NCBI GenBank assembly: GCA_032622095.1
Contig: CP136061.1
Location: 14,089,287 to 14,153,286 of the forward strand
Direction: 5' to 3'
DNA length: 64,000 nucleotides
From: Siphonodentalium dalli
Taxonomy: Eukaryota > Mollusca > Scaphopoda > Gadilida > Siphonodentaliidae
Part shown: piece by piece, positions 12,214-23,660 of the stretch
Position numbering within the stretch: the first letter of the stretch is position 1
How the letters are laid out: each line of letters opens with the position of its first letter
Notes under the pieces: generated by a model
Database searches by the model: none
What the model saw: the letters and a program-made list of their open reading frames with translations, nothing else
What the model was told of the DNA's origin: nothing
Program-made: the position numbers and the translations under genes

Positions 12214-12722
12214 CTCCGCACTGACATGCGCACTGACATTCAACTATCCGCACTGACATGCAGCTATCCGCACTGACATTCAACAATCCGCACTGACATT
12301 CAACTATCCGCACTGACATTCAACTATCCGCACTGACATTCAACTATCCGCACTGACATTCAACTATCCGCACTGACATTCAACTATCCGCACTGACATT
12401 AAACTATTCGCACTGACATTAAACTATTCGCACTGACATTCAACTATGGGCACTGACATTAAACTATTCGCACTGACATTAAACTATTCGCACTGACATT
12501 AAACTATTCGCACTGACATTCAACTATGGGCACTGACATTAAACTATTCGCACTGACATTAAACTATTCGCACTGACATTAAACTATTCGCACTGACATT
12601 CAACTATGGGCACTGACATTAAACTATTCGCACTGACATTAAACTATTCGCACTGACATTAAACTATTCGCACTGACATTCAACTATCCGCACTGACATT
12701 CAACTATCCGCACTGACATTTA
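12214..12722. repeat. 20-bp satellite with 80-bp superperiod
   Basis: Units are cactgacattcaactatccg and variants ending aaactattcg or caactatggg. Between about 12421 and 12660 the ggg-type unit occurs every fourth unit, so four-unit blocks of 80 bp repeat three times. The array follows the 33-mer array and precedes a copy of the ~225-bp repeat. Confidence 0.95.
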
Positions 12723-12741
12723 CCCATTCATTAAGCATGGA

Positions 12742-12969
12742 TATATAACGCTGTACTTACACGATCCCTGCCGGTTCCTTGTCACATATACGTTCATTGT
12801 GGTAAATGGAGTGCCGGGAGATAATGGTACTTTAGAGCAATTTCTGAAGATTGAAACCGCCAACAAATCAATGACAATTCGTAGCGTCTACCGGTATAAC
12901 ATCGATCGAATCCTGAACTCACTGACATCGGTACATATGGCAGGTCATAGTATACAGGACACTCATTAG
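12742..12969 (+). repeat. ~225-bp dispersed repeat, copy 2
   Basis: This is related to 8955-9183 at roughly 75-80 percent by eye, with gggagataatggtac and actgacatcggtaca conserved. It lies directly after the 20-bp array. Confidence 0.8.
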
Positions 12970-13145
12970 TACATGTCATTTAGAATAGTCAATTCCGGAT
13001 TTGTATATACCGACGGATGCAGGAAACTATGTGGAAGCATGTGACAAATCAACCGAATATGGCAAGCACCGATAAACGTGCCCATATAAATGCACACAAA
13101 TGAGACTATCCTCTACATCTTGGATCACAAAACTTATTCGACCCA

Positions 13146-13533
13146 GCGTCTCCATTACTGAATCGCATGAGGCGTCCTAATGTGCATATATCTACCAAGT
13201 GAGCAAGAAACAACAAATAATCAGAATACAAAAACAGAAATCAACGTGGAAACATTTTGGCTTCAATTATGGGCACTGACATCCACTTGAAGCACATATG
13301 AAATGCGCTCTACTTACACGATCCGTGCCGGTTCATCGGTATGTGTTCATTGAGGTAATTATAAATTGATTGTTAGAAGATAATCGTTCTATAGGACAGT
13401 GTTCTGAAGATTAGACCGCAATCAAATCAACGACAGCTCGTAGCATATACCTGGATAATATCGAGCGAATCCGGATCTCAATGACGTCGGTACACAGGGC
13501 GGGTCAACGTATACAGGACAATGATTAGTACGT
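13146..13533 (+). repeat. Reduced second copy of the satellite module
   Basis: In order this holds one or two 33-mer-like monomers (gaggcgtcctaatgtgcata), the agtgagcaag...aatcagaat...cattttggcttcaa linker also present at 12145-12213, a single cactgacatt unit, and the third ~225-bp repeat (13300-13533). The same order at 12110-12969 has the full 20-bp array. The module was therefore duplicated either before the arrays expanded or with later contraction. Confidence 0.75.
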
Positions 13534-13613
13534 TGCTTATAATTCCGGATTTCTATGTATAGTATCAACGACACTGAATAGTTCACAAGCTGGTAATCTT
13601 AAATGCACCTGGT

Positions 13614-14074
13614 GTGGGTGTATATATGTATGCTAAAAGGTTGGCTCGAGATGGTTTGGGTGTATATATGTATGCTAAAAGGTTGGCTCGAGATGGTTTG
13701 GGTGTATATATGTATGCTAAAAGGTTGGCTCGACATGGTTTGGGTGTATATATGTATGCTAAAAGGTTGGCTCGAGATGGTTTGGGTGTATATATGTATG
13801 CTAAAAGGTTGGCTCGAGATGGTTTGGGTGTATATATGTATGCTAAACGGTTGGCTCGAGATGGTTTGGGTGTATATATGTATGCTAAAAGGTAGGCTCG
13901 AGATGGTTTGGGTGTATATATGTATGCTAAAAGGTAGGCTCGAGATGGTTTGGGTGTATATATGTATGCTAAAAGGTAGGCTCGAGATGGTTTGGGTGTA
14001 TATATGTATGCTAAAAGGTTGGCTCGAAGTGGTTTGGGTGTATACATGTATGCTAAAAGGTTGGATCGAGATGG
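13614..14074. repeat. 42-bp minisatellite, 11 copies
   Basis: Eleven highly similar 42-bp units (gtgtatatatgtatgctaaa, aggttggctcgagatggtttg) each contain a ctcgag site. Because the unit is 14 codons and lacks stops in several frames, the array is open in two forward frames and one reverse frame (13603-14205, 13614-13895, complement 13583-14113). The peptides are pure 14-residue periodicities with no known domain. Confidence 0.95.
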
Positions 14075-17000
14075 CTTATGGTTTATCACCGTACCAGTCG
14101 TCATATACGCCACACCACGATGGTGTCTGTTTTAGTAGTGCGAGAATGACAAATTGGATGATTAAATATTGGAAAATGACTCCGGAGATACCACAGCACA
14201 AGTGACATATTTTCCCAGATACACGATTCATATATACCCATGGTAATTGCACGATTCATATGTGTGAATCCACACCGAGCTACTGCATTCGTATAACTTG
14301 ATATCGAACATATGTGCGGACAACCCGAAACTGTATAATAGCTATATATAGTCCGGTATGACCTGTTCTCCAAGGTTCTCCATAGACAACACAGGAAGAC
14401 ACACACACAGCAACAACAATGGCGAATCCATTTATATGCCGTTACATCCGATAAATTGACAATCTTGCTAATTATACATCTACCTGGTAATTTTCCACAC
14501 AAACGATGACAACATTGTCAGTAGTGCTTCTGTTTTCATTATATTAGATACAAACGTACTGACATCTCCGTAACTCAAGATCAAAGATTAACCCATGACT
14601 GTTGAACGATTTCGACATTGCACGGAGATATGCACAATAATTTTACTATCATATATATTATACACATATAAATTATGTGTATAATATATATGATATATTT
14701 ACACGCATATATATGCGTAAAAGAATTGTATAATTCTCAATATCCATATGAATTCGTGATATTATATCGTCGTAGTCATCAGCCATCGTTGGACGGCGTA
14801 TAACAGCTAATGTGTATACAATATACCAATTAAAAACGCGGCGGTGGGTTATAAATCGACGAAAACTCATACATATATTGTTAAACTATTATTACCAAGA
14901 AGAATATAAACATGTAGACCGAAGTTATTATTCTCTCATTATCAATAGCAACGAGATACCGCATGCTGAAATCATGGGTTGCAAACAATTACCGTGACAT
15001 CACATTCAGTATTAAGTTTCTCCGCAACGAAAGATGACCATGCAATACAGACGAATTTGATCATGATTAGATACGGGGCGCTCACGGGTAGCAACAATAG
15101 CTGCTCTCAAGTAGCTCTATACATAATATCATTGGGCCACAAATAAATATTGATGTTAAAACTATTGTATTTCAAAATTCGATATCTAATAAAACAGTTT
15201 TTTTTACCCCCGAATCCAAATGAATAGTAATTTAGAGGCGCTTAATCGGATTATTCAATACATGTTCCTTAATAATGGATTTCACTCTATGTGATTGTCC
15301 CAGTTCGAGATTGCACGATTTAAGAAATTTTGGAGGGTGATTTTGCTTTGCGTCGCTCACAATCATAATATCTCTCCCGCGGGTAATCAATTCAATGTTT
15401 TATATTGACCATGGATGACTAAAGAACAAGTATCGTATTACAACGAAATATATTCCCTGTGTTGTTCATAGAGTTCGTAAAGTCAGATCAGTTCGGAATA
15501 TAAAAAAGTTCCCGGGTTTTAACAGGGTGGAATATGATATTTACAGGCATAACTGGAGTAGACAATCATGGCATGATCTAGATTTATATACGAAAATTAC
15601 TTGACATCTACAAACAGAGCTGGAACTAGCATTAAATGGATTTCTCCTTAAATAAATGATTTTGTAATTCCCTTGGTAATTACCAATTTCACTCCCCAAT
15701 GACCATTCATAACCATATGATGAAGAATTGCTGCAGATCTAAACATATGAGTTATATACCAGAGCTTAGTGCCAGTCTGGTTGGAGCATTGGAGAAACAA
15801 CATTTATCGAGAATGCCACAAAAAAGAACACTCGCTCAATCAATTAAGTTCGCTCACATTCGATTTCTATGAGGAGTACCCAAGAGAAAACAAACTAAAT
15901 TACCTGCTAACATATGGTGACAATTTGATGGGGTTGACACCGTGAAATTCTGAAAGGCGCAAAGTCATGATGGCGAGAACGCGACGATGATTGGCCCGGG
16001 GTGAATCGGTAGCGATAGCGTGATTTATCGAATCGCTCGAGAATATCGTTGCTCAGAAGACTTTATCGGTTAATGATAAGGGGACGTCGATTTTCGAGAA
16101 ATTTGACAAAGAAACCAACTATCCTCTAAAAACCGAATTAAAGTTGCACCCGAGTGCTCCTATATATCATATATGTTAGAAAAAAGATCATAGCTAGTAA
16201 TTTTGAGTCTCAAAAATATGCATTTGTGTCAAAATTTCATGTTTACATATATTCTCCAACAAGTTATGCCCAACATAATATATATATATATCAAGCAATA
16301 CAGGTGGATAACTAGAAATTACTTCCAGTTGGTGGGGGAATATATATAGCCCATACCACTCAACGGGATAAGCTGCCACTGACCTTGTCGAGTCACCCAA
16401 TCAATCGTGTTTGCAGCAAGTGACTAACTGGGTCGCACTTTAGGCTGACTACCACCGGTCAGGGAAGAAGTTTGCAATTGACGTCCTTTCATCCTTAAAA
16501 GACATAATTATTTTTACTATAAATATACCCATACGTCGCACAATGGGCTATTATAGTGTCACAAATTCACCCTCTGAGGACCTCATTATGCATGGCCTCA
16601 TCTGATATGGGATACCTAGATACAGAGAAAACTTTACTTGACAAAAATATTTCTGAAGATTCTAAAAGACTAGTTAATGTGATGAAAGAGATGAGACCTA
16701 AGCAGAATGAGGTCCACAGATGTTGAATTTAGTTATAGAAGTTCGCTATGCCGGGTAGCGTCACTAAGGTTACCATATGGGAAATTAATTCTGCAAATGA
16801 CCGTCACAATATTAACAGGAAGGGTTTATTGGTTAAAGGACATACTTATTTTATACTAAATATTGGTTGGACGATTGAACCAACTGAATACAGTTGCAAC
16901 CTATTTTTGTCCTTGATTTCCCAAACGATGCATGGCGTTAGGTCTGACATTCCCAACTTGATTGTGTCCAAATTGAGATATCCCAAGCCCCCATTGAACT

Positions 17001-17092
17001 GTGAAAATGTTCGGGCATATGCATGATTGTGTATATCGACTGGATTGATTTATATAATACCATTCATTTTGGTCGTGCCCGTTAGTCCAAGT
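14075..17092. other. Non-coding stretch
   Basis: No convincing gene is present. A near-perfect AT palindrome around 14650-14697 (tatattatacacatataa / ttatgtgtataatata) could extrude as a cruciform. The motif ccgaatccaaatgaatagtaat followed by atttagaggcgcttaatcg (15210-15250) resembles 1877-1915 and marks an old dispersed repeat. The piece 16560-16615 (acctcattatgcatggcctc ... atgggatacctag) resembles 46880-46920. Open frames at 14101-14502 (minus) and 16748-17026 have no recognisable features. Confidence 0.5.
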
Positions 17093-18437
17093 CTTCTCGT
17101 ACTAAAACTAGCTAAGATTTTGGGATGGAGAGATGCTAGTGTTTAGTCCGAGAACGCGCGCATAGCCTTCTTATGACACGAGTTAAGCGTTAATGACCCG
17201 CTCAAATAAAACCACAATTATATGAAATAAAATATCACAATTGCGACAATAAAATATATTTTCCGCAGAAGACATGCTATTTGATCTGAACCCCACATCA
17301 GTTGTGAATTGAAAGCGGTAATTTAATTCGAAAAGAGACATTTACCGCAATGTTTACAAATTTTTAAAAGTATGCAAACTCAGTTGACCTCGCGAACTGT
17401 GTTCGGCATTTTCCGTTGAAAATATTCCGTAGATTTTCGACTGACAACGCAAATTACGATGAATTCTCCATTGTAATCGTAATTATGTGTGTCAATAAAT
17501 AAAAAATAAATATATTAATTAAACATTGAAGATATAAATGTAATACATTAAATAAATTACGGGGAATTACAACCCTCTCAAAGTTTAAAACAGTGTAAAC
17601 ACAACGAACATTAGAATAAATAATATGGTGCTACATTTCCCACATTTGGTGGACTTCAGCGAAATTAAGATATATACTAAGCGAACAGAGCAATATACTG
17701 CTCTTGTTAAGCACACAAAAATTTGTATAAATTTGTAACCTTAAGTTTGAAAAGTCCCACTAAAACGGAAGAACTATATTTCGAAACTGTGTGATTCGGT
17801 TCTCCGATTATTTTATCAACACAAAAGTCAAAATGCACATGGATGAAAATCACACGCATGGCAAGTCAGACACAAGAGTTCTAATTTGCTCCAATTTTGA
17901 CAAGTTGCTTGCGAAAATTGTCAACAAAACTACCTTTCTGATCCTCCATTATGTCATTAAGTTTTTAGTGCGGGAATTGTTCTCAAAGCACATTGGAAAC
18001 TGGACTTTGCGGCGATCGGTTTTCACCATTTGTTCGGAAAACCCCGCGCTATATATAGAAACGGAAACTAGAATACTCAGAACAAACACCGGACAATGCC
18101 GAAGTTCTTCGGAACCTGAGTTCGGCTTTCAGTTAAGTAAACAAACAGAAAAAACAACGATGTTTGCGGCAATCAACCGGAATATTATATGTGTAATTTA
18201 ACATTAAAGTTAGATTATTATACACCATTCTGACCATAAGATGTCACTCTTTCCGACGTATATAGCATCATGTATTGCTTTGTTAGGTAAATCGAGTAAA
18301 ATACACCACAGATTCCCGCAACAGATCCTGTGCGTAACTCGTGTCATAAGAAGGCTATGCGCGCGTTCTCGGACTAAACACTAACATCTCTCCATCACAA
18401 AATATTAGCTAGTTTTAGTACGAGAAGACTTGGACTA
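17093..18437. mobile_element. 1.35-kb element with ~105-bp terminal inverted repeats
   Basis: The left end tagtccaagtcttctcgtac and the reverse complement of the right end are nearly identical for about 100 bp, to cttatgacacgagtta. The flanks (cgtgcccgt left, gcgagttgtatgctgcactc right) rejoin into the conserved gtgcgagctgtatgctgcac segment of the ~130-bp satellite found at 25.7-26.8 kb, so the insertion is readable. TA is present at both ends, but the rejoined satellite consensus lacks it, so a target duplication is unproven. The interior has one 136-codon open frame and no recognisable transposase; the element is probably non-autonomous. Confidence 0.8.
17791..18201 (+). CDS. Unrecognised 136-codon open frame inside the TIR element
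   Basis: This is the only sizeable forward open frame between the inverted repeats of the 17093-18437 element. I see no catalytic DDE/D spacing, zinc finger, signal peptide or membrane segment. The composition (K, N, I, T rich) is what AT-rich DNA gives by chance. Its location makes an eroded element-encoded peptide possible, but random sequence is at least as likely. Confidence 0.15.
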   Translation: MIRFSDYFINTKVKMHMDENHTHGKSDTRVLICSNFDKLLAKIVNKTTFLILHYVIKFLVRELFSKHIGNWTLRRSVFTICSENPALYIETETRILRTNTGQCRSSSEPEFGFQLSKQTEKTTMFAAINRNIICVI

Positions 18438-18520
18438 GCGAGTTGTATGCTGCACTCCGTAATCTTGTGATTGTTAGTTTTTTAGACGGGCAGAGGGACG
18501 GGCAGGGGGACGGACAGATA
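18438..18520 (+). repeat. Right half of a ~130-bp satellite monomer
   Basis: The run gttgtatgctgcactccgta ... gacgggcagagggacgg matches the monomer of the 25.7-26.8 kb array. The left half lies before 17093. It is split by the TIR element. Confidence 0.75.
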
Positions 18521-19218
18521 CCTCAATTTGTTGCATTAGTCCATGAGCTGGTAGGACCCCTGGTGCACCCACTCCATAACTTAACTTCTTTTGTATTATT
18601 ATGTACCCTAATGTGTTACCATTATGATGGGGGGATAGTATCCCATTTATGGGGATGTCATTGAGATTGAATTTAACAGGTGATGTGTCATTTTGTAGGT
18701 ATTGGAATACTCTATATCACTGACGACGTCACAAGATGTCAAAAAGGTCACGCGATGGCAATGCAAATGCAAATATAATAGTCTGGAAGCTGATAGGGTA
18801 CTTGTACACCGCACACCACAGGTCTTAACTTCACCTCACTCATTTTCTTCCTTGTTATGTCCCTCAACTTTTAAGCAATGTTAACACGGAAAGAAAGTGG
18901 CCGTGTAGACACGAAACAAGATGGCGTCCAACATGGTCGCCGTGTTTTAAGACGAGGCACTATAAGTTAGTTTGATGTAAATTATAGAGAGTAAATCTTG
19001 ACATATGTATACAAATGTATATATTACTGTGAAGCTAAGACACAATGTTAGCGTTTTATGGCAAAATTGGAAATCCCATTCCAAGATAGCCATCAAAATG
19101 GTCGCTGGTTGTGGAAAATGTGACTATTTTTCACTAATATTTTCTAGATTAGTTTCTGCTGATTGGAACTGATGAGAATTGCAACTTTATTTAAAATTGT
19201 TTAAGTTAACAGATCATT
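18521..19218. other. Non-coding repeat-like stretch
   Basis: It contains phrases such as aagatggcgtccaacatggtc and aaaatggtcgctggttgtgg. Similar phrases recur in this window near 19490, 22040, 22430 and 46380, which suggests fragments of an interspersed repeat family. No gene is seen. Confidence 0.45.
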
Positions 19219-19721
19219 GGATTTCAAATTTGAATCCGTAGCCGCACACTGCAACCCACATTTATTATATATTGTTAATGTTAACTGATCATTGGAGCAA
19301 TGAAATATGCCATTCTGTGAGTCACAGTCCCTTCCGTTCTCTCAAAATTTTGATTTTACAGAACGTGCTATAAAATTTCACAAAAAATCACCATTGGGTT
19401 CCTAGTCATATTACAAAATGAAATGAGCAGAACTGTGCATTGTGCAATGAGGCACACCTTTACCTATGAATATTCCTACTCAATGGAACCAAAATGGTCA
19501 CTTTGACACAAAATGACCGCCAAAATGGCAGTCATATTATGGAAAATGGTAGATATATTGCCCCAGCGCGCCTTGCAATCACTTACAAGTTGTGGTTCAT
19601 GAATAAAATCGACTTATAATCCTTCTATACTTTGAATACTAACATTGCTGATGCACCTTGGTTAATAGTTACTATTGTAACCACTGACATTACAAGACAT
19701 ATTGGATTTCTCTCTCACAAA
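19219..19721 (+). repeat. Long inverted repeat, left arm
   Basis: This ~500-nt arm pairs with 21839-22271 in inverse orientation. Landmarks shared in order are ccgcacactgcaaccc, atcaccattgggttcctagt, gagcagaactgtgcat, caatggaaccaaaatg, atatattgccccagc, ttggttaatagttactattg and ggatttctctctcacaaa. Identity is about 80-85 percent by eye. The right arm lacks about 85 nt present here around 19300-19375. Confidence 0.85.
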
Positions 19722-20039
19722 CGCGATATACAAATTAACTTTTCAGGTTTGGACCATTTTTTTCAAGTAAAATTGAACTATCTTTGGTATTAAAGATGTT
19801 TATCGTTTTGAACTGTCTTACATGTGTCACACGGGGTGTTTTTTAGACAAAATTACTCAAGATGGCTTGCAAAATGGCAATCAGATATGTAAAAAATCCA
19901 CATATATCCCATACATTATTCTATGCTGTTCCGAAAAGGTATCAAATTGTAACTCACTAGTACTTGGTTATTAAAATGTTACTTAATCAACTGACAACTA
20001 AACATCTCTATTGATTAGCATATACTTGAGTTATTGTGG

Positions 20040-21161
20040 AAATCGATAGCCACCATAGGCCCACCTTTGCGACACACCCATGGCCATAGTGTTACTCTAT
20101 ATATAGACCAGACAAATGACCATATAACCACTCACTTTATATACAAACACCTCACCCATGACCATGCAGCCACCATTGGGTATATCCGTACACCCCACCC
20201 ATGACCATACAGCCCCGAGTCACCATACAGACACAACAGGTATACTCATACACCTGACCCATGACTATTTAATCACTATATATCTGTTCACCTCATGCAT
20301 GATCATACATTGATGGGCTATAATACAGTCCCTCCTTGTATATATATATTCACCTCACTATTGGCATCCATATATACATATTCGCAACAACCATGGTCCT
20401 ATAACCACTCAAGATATACATATACACCCAACCATGACCATTGAATCATTCCAGGTATACATATACACCTCAGCAATGGCCATGTAGCTAAATGCTTTAT
20501 ACACATACACCTCACCCATGACCACATAGCCAAACTTGGGTATACATGCACACCCCACACATGACCATACAGACATGAGTCACCATGCAGGTACACCGGG
20601 TATACTCCTGCAACTGACCCATGACCATATGGTCACTTTCTGTATACCTATGGTCCACACACAGAATCATAGTCACTCCTTGTATCATGTATACATATTC
20701 ACCTCACCATTGACGATATGGTCACTCCCTGTATACCTATTCACCACACCCATTGCCATATAGCCACTCGATATATACGTATACACCCAACCATGACAAC
20801 AGTAACTCAACGCCTTCATATACACCCCACCAATGGCCATATGGCCACCTGCTTTATAGACAAAACACCTCACACATGGCCATACAGCCACAATTGGGTA
20901 CACCCGTACACCTCACACATGACCATACAGTAATTAGTCACCATGTAGGCACACCAGGTACACTCCCAGGCCTGACCCATAACCATACATACATATTTAC
21001 CACAGTCATGATCATACAGTCACGCAATGAATACCTATTCACCTCACCATTACCCATACAGTTACCCCAGTATACATATTCTCCACGCCGATGGCCATAT
21101 AACCACCCAAGATATACATATACACCCTAACAATGACCATACGGTCACTCCAGGTATGCAT
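20040..21161. repeat. Diverged 40-50-bp minisatellite
   Basis: Degenerate units contain tatacatatacacctcaccc, atgaccatacagccac and variants, with periods between about 40 and 50 bp. The array continues at 21724-21800 after the hAT-like insertion. It forms the core between the long inverted arms. Open frames in it are repeat shadows. Confidence 0.85.
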
Positions 21162-21723
21162 AGTGTTCGCGCTATCAGTGGCCAAATTGGCCAATGGCCA
21201 ATTCTTTTCGAAATTGGCCAATACAAATTTCATTTGGCCAAACATTTTGTTTACCACAAATGGAGACGGGAAGCTAATTCAAAAGTGCTGAATAGATCGA
21301 CAGACTCTACGAAGTTAGGCGACGATAGTATTTCGCACTTCGGGAATATCGTACCGTGAAAATCTGTCTCCCGTCTAATAATAATCTAGCTTCACATCAT
21401 GAAAGGTTTGAAATCAATAGATATTCAACAGTTATCATCTCATGATAATAAGCAACATTTTTTTTATTTCAGAGAAAATAGCGATGACAACTAACACAGC
21501 TCATTACTTTATTAGTTAGCTACCTATAATTATGTTCCTAAAATATTTTGTTGTTTAAAGTTGTTTTAATTATGATTTTATTCTGAGTAACAAATAAAGT
21601 TTAAAACAAATATTTTAGTCATCAATTCTGAACTGCTCAGAAAATGAGGATTTAATTTGAATAAATTGTTATACATTTGGTCAAACTTTTGGCCACAATA
21701 TTTTTCGGTCCAGCGCGAACACT
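21162..21723. mobile_element. hAT-like MITE
   Basis: This 562-bp element has 12-bp perfect inverted termini agtgttcgcgct/agcgcgaacact. It is flanked by the 8-bp direct repeats gtatgcat (21154-21161) and gtatacat (21724-21731), one mismatch. An 8-bp duplication and an AGTG/CACT terminus fit hAT. The left subterminal zone repeats ttggccaa/tggccaat motifs. There is no transposase; the interior is AT-rich. It interrupts the minisatellite, so it is younger than the array. Confidence 0.8.
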
Positions 21724-21800
21724 GTATACATATACACCTCACCAATGACCATACAGCTCTTCCAGATATACAAGTACCCCACACACGGCCATTCATACAT
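21724..21800. repeat. Minisatellite remainder
   Basis: The run gtatacatatacacctcacca ... atacaagtaccccacacacg continues the array interrupted at 21161. Confidence 0.75.
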
Positions 21801-21838
21801 TCCACACTTGCATACATAATTCATAATCATATTTTAAC

Positions 21839-22271
21839 TTTGTGAGAGAAAAATCCAATAGTTCTGGTAATGTCAGTGGTTACAATAGTAACTATTAACC
21901 AAGGTGTATCAGCAATGTTTGTATTCAATGTAGAAGGCATATAAGTTGATGTTATCTATCAACCACAACTTGAAAGTGATTGCACGGCGGGCTGGGGCAA
22001 TATATCTACTCCCCCCATAATTTAGCCGCCATCTTGCCGGTCATTTTGAGTCAAAATGACGTTTTTGGTTCCATTGAGTTGGAATATTATAAGTAAAGGT
22101 ATGCCTCACATACATTGCACAGTTCTGCTCATTTCTTTTTGTAATATGACTAGAATCCCAATGGTGATTTTTGGTGAAATTTTATTCCATTGCTCCAAAG
22201 GTCAGTTAACATAAAAAACATATATTAAATGCGGGTTGCAATGTGCGGCGATGGATTCAATTTTGAAATCC
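21839..22271 (-). repeat. Long inverted repeat, right arm
   Basis: This is the inverse partner of 19219-19721. It starts tttgtgagagaaaaatcc and ends ttttgaaatcc. Together with the minisatellite core it makes a ~3.05-kb foldback-type structure. I found no clear target duplication at its outer edges. Confidence 0.85.
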
Positions 22272-23210
22272 AAAATAGCTGCTGGCAGTCATGTTTTTTA
22301 ACGTGATTGATGGCTCCCATCTATAGGACACCCCGATGATTGGTATGAAGTTTGTTGTTGATCGGGTGAGGGATATGGTCTGTATGGTGTGGCAAAGGAT
22401 TTAGTCATACAAAGCGAGAAATCGAAGATAGCTGCCGGCGGCCATGTTTTTCATCGAAAATCGTTCAAAAATGGTCAGAATCCATATAAAAAAAGGCGAT
22501 GTTATATTGGTTTGTTGCCACACGAGGACGCCCGCCAACGGTCTCTCGCCATATTAACAGTCGAGTTTAAATTGAGAAAAAGGAATGGAATAAGACCACG
22601 GTCTGAAGGGATCTACAATCTAGATCAAAAGACATGGGGTGTGACAACGACCGTATTATCAGGGAGTACCGGTACACAGCAGTATGGATATGGATTGAGA
22701 GAATCATGCTCCCATGAGACCTTGAGGGGTTGGTGGAAAGTTTAACAGAGAGGGTAAAATTGTACACACTAAATGAAGTTCCCGTCCCAGACACCAAAAT
22801 TAAAAAGAAATTCTGAGTCAAAAAGGGGCATAACAGATAACATCCATTGAACCAAACCATTTTCGAATTTGACCTGTATTTTTATGATGCTCATGTCACA
22901 TCTGAGTCGAGAAGGGACATATCTCCGTCAAAAATGGTTGGACCAGACCCATATGTTGGTGTGGATCAAGTGGGAGAGTTCAGTTGAAAATTCCAAGGCA
23001 GACACTCCCAGCAGAGACCCTCCAGCCACGTCTCCGATCATAGAACAACGTGTTTTTCATTTTTGCATGGATTGAAGATATGTTTTGTAACTGTGCTGCC
23101 ATAGGACAGAATCGAATTACTGTACATGCAATAGTACAACAGGTATAATTAATTTATGTGGTTGCCTTTTTCGGCAATAATATCTTAGTTACCCATGTAG
23201 ATTTTAGCAT
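22272..23210. other. Non-coding, repeat-like
   Basis: The phrase aaatccaaaatagctgctgg ... catgttttt (22267-22300) recurs as gaaatccaagatggctgctgg at 46382-46402 and in altered form at 22425-22450. The block gagaccctccagccacgtct (23010-23030) resembles 58500-58517. The 118-codon open frame at 22389-22745 has no recognised domain. Confidence 0.45.
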
Positions 23211-23660
23211 TCGATAATCTTCTAAAGTCTACTGAAGTTGACAGCAATGTTACTATGTCAGTGATCAAATTTGAAACAATTGCTATGGAAACAAGTACAT
23301 TGGGTCCACCCAACATATTATTTGTAATGGACATCTATGACTAACTTACCCCGCGGATAGTATCACGCATTGAAGTTTTTCTGAACGAAATTGAGGAAGT
23401 AATACACAAAAAGTCAATTGAATTGGCCATTGTGACATTATTTGGGATAATGGTTGTCATGGAAACCATAATTATGTTCATATAAGTCCACATTTTACCT
23501 CCGAAGTGAATGAATTTCTGATATAGGACATGTCGGTGGAATAAATTCTGAGAAATTATTCGCAAAGCGTTATCATTTTCATTTGAAAATGGTAATTTTA
23601 CGATATTTTCGCTAGCAGTTGCCATGGCAACAAGATGTATGTTATGTATTAAATTACCAA
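23211..23660. repeat. Diverged ~170-bp repeats with X-box palindromes
   Basis: Three 14-mers related to gttgccatggcaac lie at 23279-23292, 23453-23466 and 23618-23631, spaced about 174 and 165 bp. The flanking sequence shows weak similarity between blocks. The third copy is a perfect palindrome and matches the RFX X-box consensus. A minus-strand open frame of 94 codons here is not gene-like. Confidence 0.5.

Noticed and set aside
12214..12722. Regular 20-bp repeats that might suggest a CRISPR array
   Set aside because: There are no unique spacers; units are directly tandem and the genome is eukaryotic.
22389..22745. 118-codon open frame
   Set aside because: It sits in interspersed repeat sequence and shows no domain.
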